From NCBI GenBank assembly GCA_038501785.1, contig JBAMJR010000013.1, positions 2,300,501 through 2,364,500 of the forward strand: DNA of 64,000 bases, written 5' to 3'. Source of the stretch: Myoxocephalus aenaeus (taxonomy: Eukaryota > Chordata > Actinopteri > Perciformes > Cottidae). Both the position numbers and the translations under genes were made by a program. Below, piece after piece: positions 22,664-40,800 of this stretch (position 1 is the stretch's first letter; each line of letters starts with the position of its first letter). The notes below the pieces were generated by a model, which was not told the DNA's origin, ran no database searches, and saw only the letters and a list, made by a program, of their open reading frames with translations.

Positions 22664-23014
22664 TTTGGAGGAAAAAAAAATAAATCGCAAGATTTCCAAA
22701 GGAAAGAGAGCCCTGGTAATAAAAAAAAATGAAATGGTGAACCGAGTGGATCCTTGTTGTCATTTTTTGTTGTTTTTAAACTTCTGGAGAAGAGAAAGGG
22801 GGAAATGGTGACAGAGTTCAGAGGCAGAACTGGATTTTAAAGTCTGAAGAAAACGTCACTACATATTTACAATTTTAACTCATTTGAGCCGGCTGCGTTA
22901 GTTTCTGCTCCCGTGACGTACGAAGACATGAAGAATGTCCCTTTTGATATACGTGGCACTATTCTAGTAATTCGGGCCACTTCTACTGTCTGTGCAGTGT
23001 CTCTGTGAGGGTGG

Positions 23015-28091
<5,077 letters not shown>

Positions 28092-28560
28092 GGTCTCCTC
28101 GCCTCGGTGACGTCAGCAAAGCTGGTCGGGAGATCGGTGTCGTATAAACTTCTGTATATCGCTGGTCAATACGGTCGCTCTGTCATCACCTGCGAGAAGT
28201 CACTCCATGTTTGTGGGCGGAAAAAACAAAACGCACCGAAAGTCATCGCACGCTGAGCAACGAGTTAGCTTAGCATAGCGACGCTAATGCTTAGCATAGC
28301 GACGCTAACTGGCGAAAACCGGTAAAGTCATGGTCCAAAACTGAAGAGTCCGTCCGTTAAAAAAAAAAACCCAGCACCGATCGGCTCGGTGGCTACATAC
28401 CAGTACACACGACACTGGGAAACACCGACCGAGGGGGGAGTATTCCGGTCTGCTGAGGTGTGGGGAGAACTGCTAAACACGGCTCTGCTGCTTAGCCGTT
28501 TAAATTCTGATTTGACCCTCCGGGAGCGTTGCATTGTGGGTAGCGTCGTTCTGTGATCCA
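28092..28560 (-). promoter_or_regulatory. Probable cnot11 promoter and 5' UTR
   Basis: CpG-rich sequence upstream of the cnot11 ATG. It contains a perfect CRE palindrome TGACGTCA at 28108-28115, which overlaps the in-frame upstream TGA. At 28265-28310 a tandem duplication of TTAGCATAGCGACGCTAA-type units is related in wording to the dispersed TTAGC repeat. Confidence 0.45.
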
Positions 28561-28854
28561 GGGTATCACTTCCCGCACAAAGCGGACCGCTGTTCTCGAA
28601 AGAAAACCTCACGCCGACACTTTAAGGTAGCACGTGGCATTAAATCATGTGTTATTGTGATATATATGAACCTATAACGTCCAAACTAACGCGTTTAAAG
28701 ACAAAACTGACCAGAAATGAACACTAAACATGACCGGCTCACAACCCTCTTTACCCATAAGCCCTTGCGATGTACTTCCGGGGTTTGCGCTGGAGTAACA
28801 GTTGTAACTCCTTAAAATAGTTCTCAGTTGATTTTCTGCTCGAGACATTAAAAT

Positions 28855-29080
28855 AATCAGTGGTAGGAAATGACTACGTTAATTTATGTATTACTGTACG
28901 TAGACTACGTAAAATTTTTAGATACTTGTACTTTACTTGAGTAATTACATTTTTACTTTCTACTTATACTCCACTACACCTCACATGAAAATATTTTAGG
29001 CCCAATTTTACAGCTTATTCATCTGATAACTTATCGAATACAATTACTGTTTAGTTTCATTAAGGATGAGGAAAATAAAG
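28855..29080 (+). repeat. 'TACTTTTACT' fish repeat, near-complete copy
   Basis: CAGTGGTAGGAAATGACTAC, TACTTGTACTTTACTTGAGT and ACTTATACTCCACTACACCT run in order, as in this widespread dispersed repeat. Fragments also lie at about 3988-4030, 55677-55720, 55895-55985 and 58405-58460. Confidence 0.65.
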
Positions 29081-31448
29081 GTTTTGAGTTTGTTTATGTA
29101 GAGATATGAATGAGCTGTTTTGTATGTAATTATTAAAGCAATTAAGTTAATTTATTTTTGCTGATAAACCAAATAAAACCCCCAAAATACATGTTCTAAA
29201 CACAACTTACAGTCTGTTATCAATCATGATTCTTGCATTATGTTTATATAAATTACAAAGGTTCCACACAGAGCTGACAATTCATCTAATTCATCTTCAA
29301 TTTTGATATTACTTTTAATTAGTTTTACAACAGGTGTGAGGATGATGCAACTCAAGCCATTTAAATTCATTTGTTTTAGAACATTTACTGAAACAGCGTC
29401 AGCTTTTTTAAATAAATGTGACTGCTACTGTGCAGATAGATTTACAATATTTTAAATAAACTCACATAAAACATTTGTCTCAGACGCTCAGACTTTCTCC
29501 TGATGTTTTACTGAACCTTAAAGGTTCCCTGTGGAGCTTTTCACCACTGAGATCTTTTTTTATGAATGAGTGGATTCCTGTTTTGTGGATCTCCTGCATG
29601 ACGGTGACCTGATAAACATTCTTGCTGTAGTTTAACACTATTCCACAGGTTGCATTGTCAGGACATGCAGCATTGTTGTTCCCTCAAAAGAACTTCCTGT
29701 GAGGCATCTGTGTGTGAGGTGAACTGAAACAGTAACACAGACCAGGCTGTTGAAACATTTACTTTGTAATTTCCCCTTTTTCCCCCCTTTCTTACAAAAG
29801 AACGATGTGCTTTCAGTCGAGCATCAGTTTGGAAAGCAGAACGTTTCTCTAGACGTTCTACCAGGAACATATGCAGACGCAGGATTCAATCAATATGAAG
29901 AGAGATCAATCAGCTCATCAATGAGTTGATTGATTGGTTCAGTGGATGAGAACGGTCCAGGGGAAAGCTTTACACTCAAGATCAACACTTTGTAAACTTT
30001 GCTGATAAGAAACAGAGCAGATAAAAGGTTTTCTGTTTGTTAGACTTTAATGAATTTGTGCACACACACTTCTCAAATTGGAATCAGACTCAGAACGGAG
30101 CTGGTTTTCAGAGACAAACTCTAATAATGAAGTTCACGGTTAAACGTCTGCAGGGTGACACATGAAGCAGATTCCTGGTAAAAAATACGCCTGAGAGAAG
30201 CCGTCTGTCTGATCATCTCATTTCACAGTCCACTCTGTTGTAAAGGGTAAACTGCAGGCAAAACAAAACAATCAGAGTATGCCAACATGTTCAGCGTCAC
30301 AAGTTTGATCCAGAGCTCATGAATCGATGTCCGAATGTTACGGGAGTCAGATCAATCTGAATGGAGAAACAACCAAGGTCGTCTTTCTGGAAATAACAGC
30401 TCCTAAATGTACATATTTCTCGGATCGACATGACAAATGTTAACTGCTCCCAGAATCCTTTGCGGCTCAAATTGAGTCTAAATGACAAAGATACCTTCTT
30501 TTTAAAATGTTGTTTCCCAAATAGAAAGCACGAACGTGATGGCGAGACTGAACGGTAACATGAAATCAATTACAGTTCAGTCTGATTATCAGTCGTTTGA
30601 CGACCCCCTTTTGTTGAATTTGAATCATGAACTCTGCCTTTTGCCTTCTGCATCTCATTCAGCTTTAAAAACATGAACCAGAGAAGCGTTTCTTGAATAA
30701 AATGTGCGCATTGACGATGAACGGCATTGTTTTTGACTTTATAATCACAAGAATACTGACTGAATGTATAAATCCATATACTTTAATGCACTATGCAAAT
30801 ATATCTAAATAACCATGTCACCATTATGACCTGAACTTGATCAGTGTGCAATAAAGAGCATTGTGGAATTTGTATTGCCTTTTGTACTGAATATTTTTTT
30901 GCTGTGATATGAATACAATATATGTCAAGGGTTATTCAAATATAACATTTATCAATTTGAAAAGTCACAGCAGTCATCTACAAAGAAATGTGCATCATTT
31001 GAGATATAGTTCGTCCTTGTAGCATCAAAACTGTAAGATATTGAGCAATAATTAAGTTGTTCAGGAATCGAAAATCCAGGAAACTATGCATCTTCTTCCT
31101 GTAATTCTCAGAACACTAAAAGGTTAAATGATGAAATGCACTCATGGCTGCTTAGAGTTTCTGCTTCATGTCACATGGTCTGTTGGATTCACCCTGGGGC
31201 TGTTTTGGGTTTCTTCTGTGACTCGAGATCAACTCCGTCCCCAGCATCAGGAGGTAACACGTACAACACATTTTCAGACTGAACGCACACCGACGCCATC
31301 TTCAGGAAAATAAGACGCAGCTGAGAAGATTCGTCTTCCTCTCAGGGACCGGCACTCTGGTTCTTTGTGCCTCTTAAATAACACCGAACAACAAGGAGAC
31401 ACCGTTTCAGGTCCAGTCACTTTAGTCCACAAGGGAAGGTTTGGTTCA

Positions 31449-31452
<4 letters not shown>

Positions 31453-31494
<42 letters not shown>

Positions 31495-31512
31495 ACACAC
31501 ACACACACACAC
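31453..31512. repeat. (CA)n microsatellite with CG interruptions
   Basis: About 60 bp of CA units broken by GCAC units. Confidence 0.95.
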
Positions 31513-32365
31513 TGACACCTGGATATATGGCACAAAAATATCCACCTTCATTCAATCTGAGAGTCAGTCTGGAGTCCAAACACACGGGACGTCTTTTTAA
31601 AGGGCTATTACAACCAAACATTACTGAACAAAAACATCACAACCTCCAGCTGATCAAACTGAGACCATAAAGCAAGTAGGTAAAAAAAAAAAAAATACAA
31701 AGAAAATGAATATGAAAACCTTTTTTGAATAAAAATGTCAGTTATATATATATTTATATATATATATGTATCAGGCATGCAGGCTAACACACTGTAAACG
31801 TCAACACTGGCAACAGGTCCACAATCTCCACCAGGCGGTTTGTTCAGGTCCACTTCACCACTCGGCCAAAGGCTGAGGCAGCAAAACCACGAGGAATGAA
31901 AAGGCTCAGAAGTCAGACTTCACATACGTGTGAATCCATTTTAAATATGTTCTGGTGTCGTTCGGTATGAACCGATCAGCGCTTCAGTGGAAGCCGAGAG
32001 GAAGACGCCAAACTCGTCTGATCAAGTAATTCACATCGAAATGAATGAAAGTAATAATAGGTCATCTTTTGTTTAGCTTAATGAATCTATCTTATCTAAA
32101 TACCAGTATTTTAGAGATATTAGTGTAGAGTTTAAATAACCAAAAACTCCACTGGCTCCCTTTAATATGTTTTATGCTTATGTTTCATAAGTAAAGGTTT
32201 AGATTGTGAAGTTTGAGTTACGTTCTTATAAATTATAGTGAAAACTACAACAATAAGAACCAGGTTGGGGAAAAAACTTGAATTGTGTTTTACTACTAAA
32301 TCGTCAAAATAAAAAATGAAATGTCTTCCTCTACACTGACCACCAGATGAACTTAAAGTTGTTTC

Positions 32366-32371
32366 TTTATT
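32366..32371 (-). terminator. Candidate abi2 poly(A) signal
   Basis: Plus TTTATT gives AATAAA on minus, about 2.0 kb downstream of the abi2 stop codon. It is the nearest canonical signal I found. Confidence 0.3.
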
Positions 32372-33089
32372 GGTGGTAAAATGCTTCCTCACCTCTAAAC
32401 TAAACACACAGAGGCTCAAGTTACAGACTTCACACCGGAGATGGATGTGTGACGTTAAGGAGTCTGATGATGATGATGATGATGATGAAGATTTATGGCA
32501 CAAATCTTACTGAAAACTGTCCGTCAGAGCCGGATGACTTCCACTTCATTCACACATCTTCACTGAGTTTGAGTGTTATTGTTCTTTCTGCGACTGACGT
32601 TTCATTAGCGTTACGCTTTTGTGACACTAAGTGCTTCGTTTTCATTTCTAATTCCCTTCCCAGAGTTCTCCATTTCCTTTTTTTGTTTGTTACTTCAATG
32701 ACAGATAAGATGGAGGTAAGGCTCTTGAGAAAGTAAAATGTTGAGATATCTGTTAAGGCAAAAGTCAAAGGGAAGTAAAATATAAATAAATATTTCTTAT
32801 GCACCGGAGGGAAACTGAGAAGATACAATTTGTTTACTTCTAAAGTTAAAAGTAGAATAAAAGATGCGTCACTTTGATGATTTTCTGGCCAATTTGAAAT
32901 GATTTCCTGCTCTGAGATGTTTGATAAATCCAGACCCTGAAATCACTTCTGGCCATGAATAACCGAAACATTCTGGCAGGTTCTAGACTTTTTCTAAATT
33001 TGATCTGATTGGTATTAGCTTCACTGTTCACTCTCCTGCAATCATATTACATTTGGATTAAGTTACTGCGAACATGACATTTTCTGCTG

Positions 33090-33128
33090 CTGCTTCACAG
33101 TGAAAGAGTGACTTTCACTGTGAAGCAG
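33090..33128. ncRNA. Perfect 17-bp hairpin, possible structured RNA element in abi2 3' region
   Basis: CTGCTTCACAGTGAAAG (33090-33106), a 5-nt loop AGTGA, then CTTTCACTGTGAAGCAG (33112-33128). After a 2-nt mismatch the stem extends by a further imperfect 7 bp (TTTCTGC against GCAGGAAA). Both strands contain CACTGTGA, the seed-match octamer of miR-27 and miR-128 as I remember them. The loop is short for a microRNA precursor. That it is an RNA element at all is inference. Confidence 0.3.
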
Positions 33129-34381
33129 TCGCAGGAAACACAATGTATTCGTCACTAAACCAGACGGTCTGTAAAAAAAAAGTGCTTCAGAGGAAGGAAG
33201 ACGGGGAAGAAAATACAAAGAAAGGAGAAAGATAATCTCAGAATTTAGTTTGCAGCGCTAAAGTGTTGTGTTTTTTTGCATAGCTTCCTTTCATTCTCTG
33301 GAATCAGACCCAACATATGTAATATATTTCTCCTCGTTTCCCACAAGGTAATATTAAAAATAATCTAAATGTTTCACTTCAGGGGAAAGACTGTGAATGT
33401 CCTCTGTTGAGGGCAAAATCTATGGGAGTCATAATGTAGTGCACACGGCATTACTTTAAACACATTGTTTTGTTTTGATCACAAAAATAAAATAATCATG
33501 GCCTGAAAAATAACAAGATTTGTTTTCCTGTAAACATAAAATGATCATTTCATGATTGAAAAAAAGTGCTGAAGTTGAGGTGAGAAAAACAATAATTTCC
33601 ATTTCAGGAGAAGGAATGTTTTCACAGCTTCTTCCATCAAGATACAAGAAGACTTGTTTAAATGTCTTACTTTAAAAGTCTCTTTGTCCTTTGAACACAC
33701 TTTATAGAGTTACTACATGTTGTAGCCAGACATGCTATATTTTGGTATTTTCAGAATTGGACGTACAGGTGGCCATTTCTGTCTGTCGCACCTCCAAATT
33801 TTGTCGCGAAGGATTAAGATAATTATTTAGTGATTTCAAGAAAACAAACTTGTTCTGTTGACATTTATAAACACATTTCTTGTGATCAAAAGAAACTTCT
33901 GTAAAGGAAAAGGAATGTTGGATCTTCACACCAAACACATCTGGAGTGAAACTCCAAATAACAACATTAAGATGCCTGAAATGCCTCTCAGTTCTCCAAC
34001 AAGAGACCTTATTAATACTTAGTAATACATCAACTGAACCAGCATTAAGAAACCCCTTTATACAAGGCCTATTGGGTCGAGAGAGACAGATGCAGCTCAG
34101 AAAGCAGAACAAAACGAAGTCTTAACTGATGCTCATACTCACTTACTGCTTCTGATTCTGTCCAAGAGACTAAAGTCACAATGAAATATTAGTGAAACTA
34201 CGATTTTTGCTCACATGCTCTGATTTGCTTGCGATTGATTGGTGTGAGAATCAAGGAAAAACCAAACAAAAAAGGAGCCGAGCCAACTTTCCCCTTCTAG
34301 TTCAGATCCAAGAAGCTGAACAGGAGTGAGACAACATGTCCGGAGACTGAACAAGGAAACCAAAAACACTCCTCCTTGTTT

Positions 34382-37300
34382 TCAGTCGGCGTAGTGCATG
34401 ATGGACTCCACGTAGTTTCCGGGGAAGAGGCCGGTGGTCGCGTTCATCACGCCTTCATACCACCCGTCCTCGTTCTTCTTGATGACGTAGATGATCGCTC
34501 CTTCCTGGAACGACAGCTCGTCCTCCTTGTCGGCTGCGTAGTCGTAGATGGCCACCACTAGAGGGCGAAAAACACACCATAATGTTGGTAATAATAATTG
34601 ACGTACTTTTCGCCTTTATTTCGAGAGTGATAGGAGAGATATAGACAGGAAATGCAGCGATTGAGAGGAGGCCAGAGTTGAACCAGGAAAAAGGAATATA
34701 CTACATGGTCCCAGAAAAAGCTTTCTATTGAACGGCGTTAATGAGAGTGGAGAGCCCGAGTAAGGTTATTGATGATTATGTCCATCCCACAATGCAACAC
34801 TCAACTAAATGTAAGCTGGTAGTGTACGTACCTTTCTCATGGTAGCTTCCGGGGGCCCATGATGGGTCTTCCTCAGCGTACGGGTCGCAGTACTCCACTA
34901 CCGCTGAGTCCTCCTCTTCGTGTCCGTCCTCCAATGGCTGAGGAGAAAGGAGGGGATCCTCGGGTCCCGATTGGCTCTCAGCAGCTGGGTGAGGGGGAGG
35001 AGGGACGTCTGAGACTGAGAGGTGAGAAAGCACATTGACAGCATTGACATAAAACTTCCTAAACAATAGATGCAATCGAATAAAGCACAAACATACTGGA
35101 AGGTTAAGAGGACTTTTTGACACAAATATCAATAAAGCCAGACATAGCTGTAAGTTATTCACCAGAAGAGTAATGTAAGCACACATCTCTATGATGCACG
35201 ATTGAAGGAACCAGACTACTTACTGGACTCCTGAACTCGAGCAACGAAACCCATCAGAGGAAGCTGAGGACTGAACTGGAGGAGGGAGGGGGGCGGGGGC
35301 GAGGCTGCCAACACAAACATATCAAAGATCATTTACACGTTGAGCTTTTTAATACACAAGTAATCGGCTTATTCTGAAATATATTTTCTACGAATTCTCT
35401 CTGAGTCCCAAAATATTTAAGGACCTGTTCACCCGCCTCCTGTAACAGTCTGAACAAAACCAGTGTGAGCTTCCCCAGACTGGTGTGTGTCACAGGACAT
35501 ACCTGGGCTCTGGTTGTAGTAGGGACCACCGTTGACCTGGTTCTCTGTTATGATTGGCTGACCCGTCACAGAGGGCGGGCGGCGGTACGGCAGCGACCCG
35601 CCCATCTGTTGAGCCGACTGCCGGGGCTGAGGCCGGTTCATACTGAAGAACTGAGGGACGATGGGACCTGAGACCCAACAGGGACGAGGTTAGACAGAGT
35701 ACAGAGGTGTGGTGTAAATCCAGGTAGCCCTTTAAGCCCTCACCCTGAACCCTAATCCCATTTATTGTTTGAGTTGTGTTTAGAGGTTGTACATGGGGAT
35801 TATATATTATTGTACCCCTGATTGCTATGTTTAATTTGATATCTAACATGTTTTTCTGTTTTATTTTAATTTATACCATGTTTTTTTCTTGATTTGTACC
35901 TTGTGACCTGATATATATAACTGGTAACTTATATATTTAATCAACTGGTAACTTATATATTTAAAAAGTAATATATTCAACCGCTCTTATTCACCTGCAC
36001 AACTTTCATCTTTTACTGTAATTGCCTGAATGGTTAAAAACAGAACTAATTAGTTTTTACTCTGGACCGATATCAGGCCTCAAGGAGATTAAAAACAACC
36101 AAATATAAAAAGGACACGTTCCACAAAAACTGTATTATTTAAGCTGTGTTACTGCAATGCTACAGTGTTAAAGCAGTCTATATTTGACAGCGAACCAAAA
36201 AGCACCCACACATGAAAGATGAACAAGCAGCAGAATTAATCAAGTGGTGACAGAATGAGTTTTAAGAAACAACTGCGTGTTGTGTATTCAGTTAATAACC
36301 TGCAAAAGGAGATGAGCAGCAGAGGATATGAAATGTTGATTAAAAACGTATCCGACACACTGAAATAATACCGACTCGGTACATTTTGTTCTTAGTTGCT
36401 CCCAAAACTGGATGTCAGAATTATGAAGTTGATCTTCTTAAACTATTGATCTCATATGAATTAAAGTTTTTCTCGGAGAATGTGACTCATGACTCATGAC
36501 GTGAACTAAGATAGATCGAGGAGCGACAAAATATTTGATTAGAAAAGATTTTGTTAGCTTTAGAGACTTGCCGACATAGAACTGGATACAAAAAAGAATG
36601 TGATAGGCTGATTAATCAATTGATAAATTCTGCAACTATTTGAAAATCAATTAATCATATCAGTCATTTATTAAAGCAAATATGCCAAATATTCTCTAAT
36701 GGGACGATTTTTATTTCCTTAAAATTAAATATCTTCGGGTTTTGGACATTTGAAGACATCATCTTGGGCTCAGCTTTCTCCCTCTTTAAAAAAAATGCAT
36801 AATTTAATAAACTAATTGATTAATAGAGAACATAATCAGCAGAGTAATCAGTTATTAAAAAGAAAACACAAGTTTCAGCCCTAATAGGAACTCAATCCTA
36901 AAAAATCAGCCGCACTCATGTAGATACACACTCATTACAACTTTCCCCTTTCATCTCTACAATGTAATGAAAACACAACAGAGAAAACGCGTGATTCGTG
37001 TTGGAGAACGGAGGAAGGCAGAAAGCAGGCGATGGAGGTGGTGGCGTTGGAGAAACTCACCTTCGGTAGGTGAGGAGGAGGAAGAGGAGGAGAGTGGAGG
37101 AGGAGGGGCAGGAGGAAGGAGAGGAGACAGCTCTCCAACGGATTGGACATCGGACGTGCTGGGGGCGGGGTTAGAGGCCGGAGAAGTGTTGGCGGGTGCG
37201 TTTGATTGTGGGCTCGGTTGAGGAGGTGAGTCGGTGTGTTGCGAAGATGAGTTCGGTAATAAGGGTGCGTTGGGTTGTGTTAAGGTTGCGGTGGAGGAAG

Positions 37301-37793
37301 AGGACGAGAAGGAGGAAGGAGTTGGGGAAGGGGAGGGAGAGGAGTTAGGAGCAGTGGAGGAAGAGCTAGCAGGTCCAGTAGTAGGAGAAACTTCAAAGAA
37401 GAAGGGAGGAAGGAAGGAAGGAAAAGAGGGAGGAGATAAGCAAGAAGGGAGTGAGAACCACAGCTTAACTGGAAATATCTCAAGTAGCGGTTTCTACAAG
37501 AAGATATTCAGACATCAGGTCCCAAACATAAGTTAAAATTAATATTGATTTCAATTTCAAACAGACAATCCAACTAAAAGACAGACAAAATTAAAACAAA
37601 ACAGGAAAAGAGGTCTACGAAATGAAAGGTAAGAAAGCAAAGATGTTGGGTGTAGATGTGTGTTACCTGGGAAGGTGGAGGGCGGGGAAGGCGTCGGCAC
37701 GGCGATGGGAATGCCCACGCTGCCGCTGCCACTGTTCTCCCTGCTGCTGCTCCGACTGCTGCTGCTGGGATGGCTGCCTCCACTGCTACCACT

Positions 37794-37824
<31 letters not shown>

Positions 37825-40800
37825 TTGTACATTTTGAAGAATGATCTCTTAAATTGACAAACGTCACACTGTACGTGTAATTCATGGCACAAACGGGGTT
37901 AAAATAAGTTATTTGCTTTTGCCTATCATACATGTTTTCCCTGAAATAAGGTCCCATACATTTATACCTTTTTAATTTGACTTTCATGACAAGTTGACTC
38001 GTTTAAAAAAAGACACACAAGTAGAGAAAAAAAGATTAAGAATAGAAGCAAAGAGGATGTTAGAAGCAGAAAGACAAACTGATAATGATACAGATACAGA
38101 AGAACAGACAGACAGGAAGTCCGCTGCCTGTAGAGAAACGTCAGCGGCGGCAGTGAGTGAAGTCAACGTCGGCACAGAAGCAATGAAACGACGAGAAGCT
38201 GCGAACACTTTACTCTGATTGGACAGATCAGGACAGACAAAAGGTGGAGATTGGGTGGAAAAGATTCTAGAACTGTCCGTCTTTTTTCTCTCCATCCAGA
38301 GCACCAAAAAGCCCACACAGTGACATAAACGGAAGAGCAACTGAGAAAATGAAAATGAATCTATGGATGAGAAGAAAATCAATTAGTTGAGAATGAAAGC
38401 AGAAAGTTACTCCTCTGCGTTCACTCAGCAGTGATGCTGCAACAGTGACCGTCACTGCTGGAGGTATTAATACATTTTTATTTAAGTACTAAACGGTTCA
38501 CAGGTTTCACATTTCTGCTCTGGATTCAGAAACTTGACGCTCAAAAGGAAATTGTGTTTGTAAGCAAATTGCTTATGAACTATTCTGAGAAGCAGCTCAG
38601 ACAAGCTTAGGTCTAGTGGAGTCAAAGTTAATAGAAAATACTATGAGTGAATATTCTTTTTTTTAATATTTAAATGTTGTTGTTGTTGCTTAAAGTAATA
38701 CTATTACCATCAATTCGTGAGTATTTTTCTTCCTAAGTTAAAGATGTTCAACTAGCCAGGGTTCACGGCAGTAACCATGTCCCGCCTCCCTGAGCATCAC
38801 TGCTGAATAAAACCACAGAGGAAACACTGGACAGCAGCAGAGTTTGCGATGAAGTTTAGCAACAAAGTCAGAAGAAAGGTGAGAACTCGTCAGCAAAGAG
38901 TTTAGAAAAACACAACAAATCGCTCTGATTATTAGTTTTCTGCAATGTCACTTAAAATGTTCTGTCTGGTCCAAACTTCTTGAGAGCATAGGTCCAAATC
39001 TTATTATCGTTACCACTCTTACGTCTGTACGCTGACTATGAAGCGACAGATGGCATCTGGTTAGCTTAGCTTAGCATAAAGACTACCAGTTTCCACCTGC
39101 TTACAGTCTTTATCCTTCATAGTTAAATGCAGAGAAGTGAGAGTGGTATATAACACTCATTAAACGTTCCTTTAATATTTAAGTATTACAATTTATTCAC
39201 CCGTCTCTCCTGGTGTCAACCAAATCCTACACTTTAGTCTTAGGAGCCGTTATCTTCTTAGGACATTTCATGCTTTGTGACATAAATGAGCCTCAAACTA
39301 GTCAAAAATATTTGCTCATGTTCAGTTATCTTGTTAAATGTGATTACATCAGCCAAGAACTAAAGCAGGAACTAAAGCACGCTGAGAAAGGAGGATGCGC
39401 TGAGAGGATGCTTCTCTTTTTTAGCATTTGTAGTTTCATTATTATTACACATCTGTCGGTCTAGACTGGAATGAAGCACGTTTGTGCAACTTCAACAAGG
39501 CCTCATATTGCATTGAAGAGTCTGGAATCCCAAACTAGACGTACAGTTGTGTTGAACATCTGCCTTTTTGTGAATTAACTACATACAGAGCGGAAAATAG
39601 AAAAAGCATTAGAGTAGAGGGGAAAGCTCTGAAATCCCATTCTGGCAGCCGTGTTTACACGGCGACCCGGCTACCTGTATGTTCGGGGTCGGTGGTTGAG
39701 GGTGGCGGTGCGGCCCGGACTGGGAAGCTGCCCGACGGCCATATTGTTTCTGGTGGGACTGGAGACATAATCGTTGGGCACCACTGGGGGGCGCACTGGC
39801 TCCAGTGTCCTGTAGGGGGAGTTCTTCCTGTACATGTCAGGGGTGAGGGTGGAGACAGGGTTAATGGGGGAGATACTTCTAATGACAACGTCCAGCACCA
39901 TTGTTGCGTAACACTTGAGAGCCTGGAACAAAACAATGCAATTTCATGTTAAACCAAAATGTGAGCTGAGGTTTAATCAACTTGCCCAAATGTATTTTTG
40001 TCAAATTAACGGGACATTGAAATCAGAAACATAAACTATTCCAAAGTATCCACCTTTACCAGCTGCGACATTAAAACATCCCTTTTTTTAAATTCTTACT
40101 TTAATAAGATTTAATCCAAAATGTTAAATCATCCTATTTAATAATGTAATTGTGGGTAAGGAGCCACAGGAGGGCGCCGTAGCGCTAACACGCTGTGGCG
40201 CCAGTACTAAACAGTAGACAGCGTATTATCTGTCAGTCATAATTAAATAAAACATGACATTAAAAGATCGAGGATTTCAAGGTAACAGGGTACATTAACA
40301 CAACATCATGATTCATGTGTAAAATGTAGATTTCTACATTAAATATGGGCTGGGATTTTGCCTCCTTACTGTCAGAGAAGTGGAGAAATTGGTTAAGGTC
40401 ATGTTTAAAAGGTCAGGATGTATTTTTAGAGAATTATGACTCCTCCAGCGTCACAAACTGTAGAGAATAAGGACAACTGAGCATCGTCACAGAATCAAAA
40501 CTAGACCGAAGACACACAGGAGTAAGTTTGATTTGAATTTCTTCCAAAATAAAACCACAAATAATGTCAGTTACTGCAGTAGGAAGAAGCACAAGCATGG
40601 TTATAACTCTTCAATATGACCAGTTACACCTTTACTAGGAGGAAATCAAACATTTGTGTGGCATAATGTGCATACGGCTGATAATAAATAATACAAAACT
40701 TTGTTGTGTTAAATTATAAAACAAGTGCGCAATACAAAACACAAGAATTATTGAGAACGGAACAGTTATAGAATGTCAAAACGACGTGTGAGCGTGTTTC

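Larger units (their letters stand above)
21346..23014. other. Tail-to-tail intergenic region, lcp1 and cnot11 3' ends
   Basis: Candidate lcp1 poly(A) signals are AATAAA at 21401-21406 (56 bp after the stop) and 22322-22327. A candidate cnot11 signal on minus is ATTAAA (plus TTTAAT at 22658-22663). If the distal lcp1 signal is used, the 45-bp minisatellite is transcribed in its 3' UTR. At about 22370-22500 there are degenerate TAGTATGTCA-like words. No coding exon is seen. Confidence 0.5.
28561..34381. other. Region between cnot11 promoter and abi2 stop; abi2 3' UTR and repeats
   Basis: No coding exon is recognised. abi2 is transcribed into this region from the right; its nearest AATAAA on minus is plus TTTATT at 32366-32371, about 2 kb beyond the stop. 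It holds a fish repeat (28855-29080), a CA tract (31453-31512), a TGATGA tract (about 32464-32487) and a strong hairpin (33090-33128). Remaining sequence is AT-rich without visible structure. Confidence 0.5.

Noticed and set aside
31453..31512. CA tract with regular GCAC interruptions as a possible regulatory Z-DNA element
   Set aside because: Z-DNA potential is shared by all CA tracts here; nothing marks this one as special.
37574..37987. Alternative frame across abi2 exon 37791-37667 and its CA repeat
   Set aside because: The abi2 frame continues conserved sequence through the neighbouring exons; this frame contains repeat-derived Cys/Val runs.
37984..38382. 132-codon minus-strand ORF in an abi2 intron
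   Set aside because: Ser/Val-rich, low-complexity translation without recognisable domain or in-phase splice sites joining it to abi2.
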